64,000 bases of DNA, from NCBI RefSeq assembly GCF_025685625.1, contig NZ_JAGSYI010000003.1, forward strand, positions 1 to 64,000. The letters run 5' to 3'. Made by a program: the position numbers and the translations under genes. Of this stretch, positions 28,501 through 35,020 are shown piece by piece. Numbering within the stretch: the first letter of the stretch is position 1; each line of letters starts with the position of its first letter. The notes beneath the pieces were generated by a model, which saw only the letters and a program-made list of their open reading frames with translations, ran no database searches and had not been told where the DNA came from. This DNA comes from Acidicapsa acidisoli. GTDB taxonomy: Bacteria > Acidobacteriota > Terriglobia > Terriglobales > Acidobacteriaceae.

Positions 28501-28697
28501 ACGGTTGTGAATCGCCCTTCCATCTCATCAGGGTTGAGGCCGCTATAGGTCCAGGCCACGGCAACCACAGGAATATTGATGCTGGGAAAGATATCGGTCG
28601 GCGTGCGCAGAATCACAACCGGGCTCAGAATAAGTATGAGCAATGCCATTACGATGAAGGTATAGGGCCGGTTTAGCGCTAGTTTGACAATCCACAT
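25518..28697 (-). CDS. RND efflux permease (HAE1 family)
   Basis: The 1059-residue permease has the full AcrB-like plan: first membrane helix with FIVMALLILILSPVV, two large periplasmic porter/docking loops, and twelve helices. LALAVGILVDDATVTIENIE in TM4 holds the Asp-Asp proton relay. The first loop shows RGNAQITAISQ, the second FGLPAPIDVQIEG. It exports small toxic molecules from the periplasm using proton flow. It is the first gene of a permease-adaptor-duct operon and probably extends to the FMN reductase and phenol-type porin. The gap to the MFS stop upstream is 74 bases. Confidence 0.94.
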   Translation of the reverse strand: MWIVKLALNRPYTFIVMALLILILSPVVILRTPTDIFPSINIPVVAVAWTYSGLNPDEMEGRFTTVFERALTTTVDNIEHIESTTVNGTAIVKVYLQPSASIDRGNAQITAISQSILKQLPPGSLPPLIVDYNASTVPILQLGLSGNGLTEPQLNDIALNFLRTQLVTVPGAAVPYPYGGKFRHVMVTLNPGLLQSKGLSPNDVLNALNSQQLILPGGTAKIGQFEYDVDANVDLTTIPEFNNLPIKKVGNTIIYLRDVATVGDGFSPQTNIVRQDSKRGVLVTVYKAGDASTLAVVKGVRQLLPRIAQTLPPELRIQPLADQSVFVRGAINGVIREAVIAAALTALMILIFLGSWRSTLLIAVSIPLAILTSVIVLSLLHQTINTMTLGGLALAVGILVDDATVTIENIERHLEEGAALYDGILEGAAQIATPALVSTLCICIVFLPMFFLSGVAGYLFAPLAEAVIFAMIASYILSRTLVPTLAMYLLKAHKHGDVPSRSVFARFQRGFERLFEKIRSSYSSLLAQLVSVRLAFVPCFVVVCLLASALIPFLGQNFFPDTDSGQFILHVRAKTGTRIEETARLTDLVETSIRQTVPSSELDNILDTIGLPYSNINYMYNRSGTTGAADTDILVSLKEKHHPTADYVRTLRDRLPRDYPGVTFYFLPADIATQTLNFGLPAPIDVQIEGADVAANARVADKMLKELSHVRGIADLRIQQQGDYPKLHIDVDRTKALQAGYTETDVANSMLVSLSGSFQVTPMFYLNPKSGVEYYLIAQTPQYDLKSSQDLQNIPLTGANQKQPGILANVASIQRTSEPVSINHYNIQRVVDIYASVQGRDLGAVGREVNNIVDANRKLLPRGSFVTLRGQYGTMRTSYIGLIGGLGFAIVLVYLLIVVNFQSWLDPFIIITALPAALAGIILFLFFTHTTLSVPALMGAIMCMGVATANSILVVAFAKDRLQHHGNAVTAALEAGATRFRPVIMTALAMIIGMIPMALGLGDGGEQNAPLGRAVIGGLLCATVATLVFVPCVFALLHGRSRHTDSQLTGAAEDEPLHA

Positions 28698-28771
28698 TTC
28701 AGTTTCCTCAATCTCTGGTGTTTCTTAACCTTTTCCCTCAGGGGCGTACCGCGTATTCCATCCACGGCGAT

Positions 28772-30028
28772 TTAATCGCCCGAAGAGACCATCTGAACAG
28801 TGTGTAATTGATCGCCCACCGAGGAATCTTCGCCGCTGAAAAGCGGTATAGCAAGGAATCCAAGACAAAGTTGAGCGGCAGCAAAGACAGCAAGCGATAT
28901 AGTGAAGCCACTTCTCAGGACTACCTCGAAGATCAATGTGCCTAAGCCGAAGCCGCTGAACAATACGAACGCATTCATGCCCATCGCGAGTCCGCGTCGT
29001 GCTGGATTCACGGACGTGATGATTCCGGTCAGTAACGGATGACTCATGTCATAGCCGAGGGACAGAGCCGCTATGATGAGGGGTCGCACAAGTAAAGGTG
29101 AACGAGGAATGAGCGCAGCAGCGGAGACAGCGGCGACGACAATTCCAAGTGGGATGATGCGCTTCCTTCCGTACCGATCTGCAACATGTCCGATTATTGG
29201 TCCCAGCAGCATCCCTGGAATGCCGTAGCCTAGCAGGGCCAGTCCGATACCTTCATCGCCGAGGTGATACCGCTGCGAGAAGTACAGACCAAGCCACGAG
29301 AAAACTCCGGAATGGAAGATCCCATTAAGAAGGACGTAGATGTATCCCTTTGCAGCACGGGGATCAGAGAACAGATTCATATACCCGGAGATCAGTGCGC
29401 CGGCGCTTAGGGGATGCTGAGGGAGTTTGCTTTCAAAGCTGTGGCGGAGGCGGACGGCGAATGCAAGCGTGATCCCGCTAAGAAAGGCGGTTATCAGGAA
29501 CTCTTTCCGCCAGCCGATGATTGGATTCAAGAACGCGCCAACGGAAGATCCGAACGCCATTCCACCAGCCATTGCTCCGAACATCCATCCGATCGGTCGG
29601 CCCCGCTCGGCGTAAGGAAAAAGATCGCCTAAAAGCGCCAGTGCAATCGGTACGATTCCACCCGTCGCAACGCCACCTAGTATCCGCCAGGCCAGCATCT
29701 GATGAACGGTGCCAGCTGTCGCCACTCCGACGGTGGTCACAACCATCATTACCAGCAGCGTCAGAATGACCGGTTTCCGTCCAACTCTATCCGAAAGCGG
29801 ACCGTAGAACAGGGTCGATATGCCATACGGCAGCATGTACGCCGGTACGAGCATTCCCAGGAGATTTGTAGACGCGTGGAACTCGACCGCAAGTGCTGGG
29901 ATTAGTGGAGCGACAAGGTAAGTCTGGAAGAAGACCAGAAAGGCTGCTGCGGAGAGAATTCGCAACAAAGCTTCGCGCTGTGTGCTCGGATCACGAGAGA
30001 CCGTGAGATCTGTGTATGTTTGTGCCAT
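28772..30028 (-). CDS. MFS transporter (DHA1-like)
   Basis: The start at 30028 has a GGAGGAG ribosome binding site; the frame is open further upstream, but that is promoter sequence. The 418-residue protein has about twelve helices and the MFS motif A in the loop after helix 2 (GPLSDRVGRKPVILT), with a second form between the halves (IGHVADRYGRKRIIP). Substrates are unknown. Its control region (30050-30155) is repeated upstream of oxdC and the formate dehydrogenase, so I infer a carboxylate such as oxalate or formate, or a compound met along with oxalate. Confidence 0.88.
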   Translation of the reverse strand: MAQTYTDLTVSRDPSTQREALLRILSAAAFLVFFQTYLVAPLIPALAVEFHASTNLLGMLVPAYMLPYGISTLFYGPLSDRVGRKPVILTLLVMMVVTTVGVATAGTVHQMLAWRILGGVATGGIVPIALALLGDLFPYAERGRPIGWMFGAMAGGMAFGSSVGAFLNPIIGWRKEFLITAFLSGITLAFAVRLRHSFESKLPQHPLSAGALISGYMNLFSDPRAAKGYIYVLLNGIFHSGVFSWLGLYFSQRYHLGDEGIGLALLGYGIPGMLLGPIIGHVADRYGRKRIIPLGIVVAAVSAAALIPRSPLLVRPLIIAALSLGYDMSHPLLTGIITSVNPARRGLAMGMNAFVLFSGFGLGTLIFEVVLRSGFTISLAVFAAAQLCLGFLAIPLFSGEDSSVGDQLHTVQMVSSGD

Positions 30029-30049
30029 TGGTCTAGTTCTCCTCCCTTG

Positions 30050-30155
30050 ACTCCACGATTTCGATGCTCTCATCAGGTGAATTCCAATGTCTTTGGGCGC
30101 AGAATTCAGAAGTCTGAAACTTACTGAAATTGGAATGACTCGCCCACTCTGGTCA
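30050..30155 (-). promoter_or_regulatory. Shared control element, copy A (MFS)
   Basis: The element contains GAATTCCAATGTCT (30079-30092) and GAATTCAGAAGTCT (30102-30115), a direct repeat with 23-base spacing, preceded by ACTCCACGATTTCGATGCTC. It lies just upstream of the MFS ribosome binding site. Near-copies are at 34812-34912 and 42560-42680. Confidence 0.7.
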
Positions 30156-30235
30156 GAGCACGAATAGGCCCGAAGCGCGATAAGGCTTTTGTCTGGATTG
30201 CGGCCGGGATTCAGTCCGTTGACCAACCTTGACAA

Positions 30236-30883
30236 TTACGCGCAGTGTCTCGTTTCAGGCTTGGACATACTCCGATGGAACACTGCGTCTTTACCGAGCG
30301 CACGGAAAAGTGACTTTCTTGCTCTTACTAAACGTGATTTGGTGGCACCAAGTGAGGTGTGTGTTCGTTCGGCGACTTCGGACAAAGTGGATTCCTGGGA
30401 ATAGCAAATCTCGGTGGCCTCTCGGAGTAACCGCGGCAGTTGTTGTACAGCCCTACGGACCGCAAGTTGTCTCTCTTGCCGGAGAAAACAGAGTTCCGGA
30501 TTTAATGCTGGGTCGGACAATTGCAATTCGGGCCAAGTATCATCGTCGATCGGACTCTCTGGACGAACCCGCTTTTTTCGGAGAAGCATCAGCGCAGAGT
30601 TGATCGCAATTCGTCTTAGCCAAGTAGAAAAAGTAGATCTTCCATCAAACCTGCTGAGGTGAAGGTATGCATTCAGCAGGCAATCCTGCATTGCATCCTC
30701 TGCATCCTCTTTGTTCCGAGTGATGCGGTGAACTGCACGCATTGTGCTAGCGGAGTGACGCCTGCAAAGTTCAGCGTACGCTAGATTATTTCCCGCTTTG
30801 GCTGAGACGATGAGTGCCTCGTCGGTTGCCTTTGTTAAGACATTTTCCTTTGGACATTCTGGTCCCTTGTCAAACTGGTTCAT
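30236..30883 (-). CDS. ECF-type RNA polymerase sigma factor
   Basis: The ATG at 30883 has GGAGA six bases upstream; the slightly longer start at 30895 does not. The 215-residue protein has region 2 (YAELCRRHSASTMRAVHRIT, then KEDAEDAMQDCLLNAYLHLS and FSTWLRRIAINSALM) and region 4 (AVRRAVQQLPRLLREATEIC, then LSEVAERTHTSLGATKSRLV). No anti-sigma gene adjoins it, so its control is open. It may serve the nearby oxalate module or porin gene. A decayed relative is at 13691-14121. Confidence 0.9.
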   Translation of the reverse strand: MNQFDKGPECPKENVLTKATDEALIVSAKAGNNLAYAELCRRHSASTMRAVHRITRNKEDAEDAMQDCLLNAYLHLSRFDGRSTFSTWLRRIAINSALMLLRKKRVRPESPIDDDTWPELQLSDPALNPELCFLRQERQLAVRRAVQQLPRLLREATEICYSQESTLSEVAERTHTSLGATKSRLVRARKSLFRALGKDAVFHRSMSKPETRHCA

Positions 30884-31066
30884 CGGTTTCTCCATTGCGT
30901 TGATCTGTGCGTAGGTTCCGTTGAAGTGAACAGCCTGTTCGGCCTGTTCGCTGATGCTGCTTCTGCTCTAAGTGTTCTTCCAGAAGAACCACGCCGCCAT
31001 GCCGAAGTCTATGGCTATGAGGCGATAGCGCTGTTTCATAACTCGACCTTAATAAGACCTCATTTA

Positions 31067-32533
31067 TCACTTACCCACTCTGAAACGGTAGGTAATGCTG
31101 AAAAAGGAATATGTAAGGGGCGCGCCATGATCATTGGCCGACATCAGGCTCCCAGGGAAGAAGTGCCCAACTCCGGCATTTACGGCCCAGTAATCATGGA
31201 ACACATACTTCGCTGACGCATCAAAGCCATCACCAATGCTGTTGGTCCCAAAGCCATGGGCTGGAGCTTGCACCGTAACTCCCCCTCCGCTGTTATAGAC
31301 ACCGTCAAACCGTGAAGCAACGCCGAGCGCTTCGCCCTGGAACAACAGCGTGAGGTTCTTCGTCGGCCCAAGGTCGAGATTGACTCTTCGCTCCTTGATG
31401 TTCTGGAACCCAAAGAGATCAAAGAGTCCAAAAGCGTTGTGGTCGCTGGGATATTGCTGATCGTAGGTGCTGATGCGGTTGGGATCCCGATGTGGGTTGC
31501 CGGTTGCGTAGTCATACTCTCCGCCAAGCCGCGGCCTCCACGGAAGAGAATCGAACCTACGGGCAACCTTTACAACACCTGCGCCGGCATGAATAGAGTC
31601 GTTCGAGTAGCTGCCCCGCTGCAAATCTCCTACAACGTCGTAGTCAAACCCGGCAGGGAGACGGCCCTCCATTTCAGCTCCGAACGTCGTCTCTACCTCC
31701 GAGCCGTAGATCCCCTGCTGGCTCTTTACACGCGGCAAGGCTTTGACCAGAACAAACGGCTGGAGCAGGGTATTTGGGATCCATGAACCGATGGTCCCAT
31801 AGGCGCCATGAAAGGTCAGTCCTGCCCCGTGCGTGTCCAGCGAAGTGGGATTAATTTTCACCACCGAGGTGCTGAAGAGATCGACACTGTTCTTGTCGGT
31901 CGAGTCACCAAAATGCCCAAATAATCCATCAAAAGTTCTACTGACATTGGTCCAGTCGCTGATGCCAACGACACGTTCATTGCCGAACCGCAACTCCTTT
32001 CGTCCTGCGTACAGCCGAATATTATTGTCTTCGTTGTGATATTCAAGATAGCCCTGGCGCAGATCGAAGGTGTCGCGCATATTTCCTGCAACACTGTTCA
32101 CGGGCAGCCCTAAAGCGTGCGCGTCCATGAACTGCATATAGCCGGTGAGGAAGGAAGTCGGGCGGACTGTGAGTCCGCCATAAACGCGGGTTAGCTCGTA
32201 GATCCGGTCATTGCCTGGGTTGTCGTCATAGGATGTAAAGTCCTCGGTACGGAGCCTGATCTGTCCATCCAGACTTAGCCACGAAGGAAGGTCTTCCACT
32301 TTCCATGGCTCAACCTTGCCCCGGGTTTGTGGGTACTCCGCGTAGACTTGCGTCTGGCCATATGACATCAAGCATGGCGCCATGCACACGCCCAACGATG
32401 CAAGCATACAGAGTCGCTTACAGAAATTCGGCCTGGCCGGAGTTGAAACGTGATGAGAAGGAGATGACTCTGCCCCTTCGGTGGCGGCATTGCCGTCATT
32501 TGTCGAGACAGTGAATTTCGGGAAGTTCAACAT
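31067..32533 (-). CDS. Alginate_exp-type outer-membrane porin
   Basis: The 488-residue protein starts at 32533 with an AAAGGAAGAG ribosome binding site. An unusually long polar leader (about 40 residues) precedes the hydrophobic signal (LCMLASLGVCMAPCLMSYGQ). The mature protein is beta-rich with the Alginate_exp pattern: LSLDGQIRLRTEDFTSYDDN, then FDLRQGYLEYHNEDNNIRLY, AGRKELRFGNERVVG and the end FFSITYRFRVGK. Such porins pass acidic sugars or small carboxylates through the outer membrane. Neighbours point to oxalate or a related acid, but that is inference. Confidence 0.85.
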   Translation of the reverse strand: MLNFPKFTVSTNDGNAATEGAESSPSHHVSTPARPNFCKRLCMLASLGVCMAPCLMSYGQTQVYAEYPQTRGKVEPWKVEDLPSWLSLDGQIRLRTEDFTSYDDNPGNDRIYELTRVYGGLTVRPTSFLTGYMQFMDAHALGLPVNSVAGNMRDTFDLRQGYLEYHNEDNNIRLYAGRKELRFGNERVVGISDWTNVSRTFDGLFGHFGDSTDKNSVDLFSTSVVKINPTSLDTHGAGLTFHGAYGTIGSWIPNTLLQPFVLVKALPRVKSQQGIYGSEVETTFGAEMEGRLPAGFDYDVVGDLQRGSYSNDSIHAGAGVVKVARRFDSLPWRPRLGGEYDYATGNPHRDPNRISTYDQQYPSDHNAFGLFDLFGFQNIKERRVNLDLGPTKNLTLLFQGEALGVASRFDGVYNSGGGVTVQAPAHGFGTNSIGDGFDASAKYVFHDYWAVNAGVGHFFPGSLMSANDHGAPLTYSFFSITYRFRVGK

Positions 32534-32751
32534 ACTCTTCCTTTCAGTGGATTAGTAAACGTAAGGCGATTGTCTTCACCACTACCACTGCCATTGAGAC
32601 AGGCGAAATCCTCTTCCTCGGAGAACTCCGGCGGACCAGCAGGGCCCTGATGAAGAGTGGCGTAAACCCCTCCCTGCTCTCTTTGTCCCAGGCACGCATC
32701 TACTTCGGATAGGCACTACGTCATTGACAGAGATAACTGCGCTGCACTCGC

Positions 32752-33351
32752 CTAAATCCAGACTTTGGCGCCCAATGCCAGATTTACAGTTATCGCGTAC
32801 GTGCAGTACATCAGCCAGACGCCGGTAAGAAATTGAAACAGCCCTATAATGCGAGTACCAAATTCCCAGGACAATAAGCGGGTGGGAACTTCGGTGGCAT
32901 AGATCAAGGTTAGGCCGACAAAGATGATCATCACGGGGATGTCTCCGGCCCGCCAAAAGACGTCAACGCCAAGAATGCTGAGAAACAGGAATGCTATGGC
33001 CATCCAACCATCCAGCTGGGCGCTGGAATCGATATATCGTCGATGGGCCATCGCGAACCAGTGAATGCCGTAAGCCGTGAATGCGAGGCCTGCCATATAC
33101 AAAGGAGCCGCATTGCGGAAGACATTAAACCACGTCAATCCGGTCAGCAGGTAAATGCCGGTGAGGAACTGCATAAAGCCCGGCATCCAGAAACCCCATA
33201 ACCCTAGAGATCGGTTGACCTCGGGACTGGTCTTAGGAAACCCAAACAGGGCCTGACCACCCCATATAAAGTAGCCGGTACCCAAGCCAAAGAAACCAAT
33301 GGCGACCGGCACAAAGGGAGAACTTGCAAACGTGATTATTTGCGTTTCCAT
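32752..33351 (-). CDS. Six-helix membrane protein, distantly AceTr/SatP-like
   Basis: The 199-residue protein has about six membrane helices. The spacing of WMPGFMQFLTGIYLLTGLTW and YMAGLAFTAYGIHWFAMAHR recalls the helix 2-3 region of the acetate/succinate family (GPR1/FUN34/SatP: a Gly-Gly-x-x-Gln then a Gly-Asn-Thr-Phe and a Phe-x-Ser-Tyr-Gly), but the family's Asn-Pro-Ala-Pro-Leu signature is missing. A small-carboxylate channel fits its place between the porin and oxdC. This is a tentative call. Confidence 0.5.
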   Translation of the reverse strand: METQIITFASSPFVPVAIGFFGLGTGYFIWGGQALFGFPKTSPEVNRSLGLWGFWMPGFMQFLTGIYLLTGLTWFNVFRNAAPLYMAGLAFTAYGIHWFAMAHRRYIDSSAQLDGWMAIAFLFLSILGVDVFWRAGDIPVMIIFVGLTLIYATEVPTRLLSWEFGTRIIGLFQFLTGVWLMYCTYAITVNLALGAKVWI

Positions 33352-33451
33352 TCTGAATGCCCTCTCAAGAGTTGTGCGTTAATAGTTGTGTCGATAACTG
33401 CGGTGCAGAATGACTACTGTGAATCCTTCAGCACCGCCATAAGGTGGACGG

Positions 33452-34723
33452 CTATCCTGCGATCACAACCCGCTTTTCTGCAGAGATCTTCCGGATAGTT
33501 GCCTCATCGATGTTTAGGTGTGCAGTCACCATTTCCCGAGGGAGACGTCTGATCCAATTGTTCATGGAGAAGTCCAGGTATTGGTGTGCCTTGAACATTT
33601 CGAGAAAGACCAGATCGGTATTGCCCGTATTCTCGATGTAGTGACCGGCAACCGGTGGAACGTAGCCAACATCGTTGGCATTGAAGTCCATCGTGCGAGC
33701 TCTCGTCGGGGGCATAAATACAGTCATCCGCCCCTTGCCTGCGAGGTAAAACTGCCACTCGGAAGCATTTGGATGCCAATGCAACTCGCGGATACCGCCA
33801 GGCTTAAGCGTGACCAGTGCGGCGGCGATGCTGTTCGAGGCCGGGAAATTGTGCGAGTCTACGATGCGAACTTCGCCTCCGGCTGTTTTCACAGTGGGGG
33901 CCATCGACGACATCTTGAATGTGTACTGGATCGATGACTCTACACTCTTCCCGCCAACGGCTGCCTTGTCCTGAGCCAAAGAACCAGGAAGGTCGCCAGG
34001 AAAGATATAAAGCTCATCTTTCGGTAACCTTGCAATGGCGCGCCGATCGAGATTGGAGTTCTTTGTCAATATCTCAGGCGGCGTATGAGCAACCCACGCG
34101 GAGATGAGGAAAGTGTTGTCTTCCGAGAACATGCCTTCATCAAAAACAAGCAGGAACTCGCAACCGTCCCCTGGCCCCAGGCCTTGAATGGAATGCGGAT
34201 AGCCGGCAGGGAAGAACCAGAGGTCACCCTTGCTCACATCGTCGATGAATATCGTTCCATCGGGATTCAGAACCGTGACGCGAGCATTGCCGTTGAGCAT
34301 AATGGCCCATTCATCTGCCGTGTGCCAATGCAATTCACGGAAGCTGCCACTGGTGAGCCGCATGCAGACGCCCGAGAGATCTTTTGAGGGAGGTAGTTCG
34401 CGCTGAGTTACCTGGTGCGCCCAGCCACCTTCCTGCATGCGGTTGCGCGCCAGATCAAAGGAATACCAGATTGGGCCTACGTCTCCATGATCCGTCGGAG
34501 GAGGTGTGTTTGAATTCGGGTTCTCGGCCAGAAGAGGCGCATTCTCCGGCCCTGGATCGCTCGAAGAGTGATCGCTTTCAGCCTTCCGTGTGTCCTCGCG
34601 CTGTTGTGCGTTCGCCGTCAGTCCAGCGAATGTTGCCACGGCGAGTGCGGCGGAACCGACTTCCAGGAAACTCCGTCGTGATGGATTCTCTACCAGTTCA
34701 CTCTGGTTCTCTTTATCAATCAT
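33452..34723 (-). CDS. oxdC: Oxalate decarboxylase, Tat-exported bicupin
   Basis: The 423-residue protein starts with a Tat-like signal (SRRSFLEVGSAALAVATFAG) and has two cupin domains. Mn ligands are His132, His134, Glu138 and His177 in the first (FRELHWHTADEWA, then PAGYPHS) and His315, His317, Glu322 and His361 in the second (IRELHWHPNASEWQFY). The lid over the N-terminal site reads SEDNT (200-204); its Glu201 matches the Glu162 proton donor in Bacillus OxdC (SENST), which marks decarboxylase rather than oxidase. It converts oxalate to formate and CO2, here outside the cytosol. The gene is divergent from the regulator at 35021, with control element copy B between them. Confidence 0.93.
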   Translation of the reverse strand: MIDKENQSELVENPSRRSFLEVGSAALAVATFAGLTANAQQREDTRKAESDHSSSDPGPENAPLLAENPNSNTPPPTDHGDVGPIWYSFDLARNRMQEGGWAHQVTQRELPPSKDLSGVCMRLTSGSFRELHWHTADEWAIMLNGNARVTVLNPDGTIFIDDVSKGDLWFFPAGYPHSIQGLGPGDGCEFLLVFDEGMFSEDNTFLISAWVAHTPPEILTKNSNLDRRAIARLPKDELYIFPGDLPGSLAQDKAAVGGKSVESSIQYTFKMSSMAPTVKTAGGEVRIVDSHNFPASNSIAAALVTLKPGGIRELHWHPNASEWQFYLAGKGRMTVFMPPTRARTMDFNANDVGYVPPVAGHYIENTGNTDLVFLEMFKAHQYLDFSMNNWIRRLPREMVTAHLNIDEATIRKISAEKRVVIAG

Positions 34724-34811
34724 TGGTCTTCTCTCCTGTTCTTGATCCGGCGACTCACCCCCAGGGCAAGCTCTCTGAGGTTACGGGGGATCCATATGAA
34801 GTTGGCTGTTG

Positions 34812-34912
34812 TAACTCCACGATCTCGATGCTCGCATGGGGTGAATTCCAGAGTCTTTGGGCGCGGAATTCAGGAGTCTGAAATCGCAAAACTTCTTATT
34901 TGTCGCCCACAT
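34812..34912. promoter_or_regulatory. Shared control element, copy B (oxdC/regulator)
   Basis: GAATTCCAGAGTCT (34843-34856) and GAATTCAGGAGTCT (34866-34879), 23 bases apart, follow ACTCCACGATCTCGATGCTC (34814-34833). The element lies between oxdC (minus, start 34723) and the regulator (plus, start 35021) and could serve both. Confidence 0.7.
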
Positions 34913-35020
34913 ACGGGCCCCACCTTGGTATCGCAAGACGCGTATCATTATGTCAGTGGCGGTCCGGGAGAAGGCGCAAAGAAGTTGGCCTCTCCTGGGC
35001 AGCGTAGGAGACCCGCTCCG

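Noticed and set aside
34742-35020. 93-codon extension of the regulator
   Set aside because: It crosses the repeated control element and has no ribosome binding site; the start at 35021 does.
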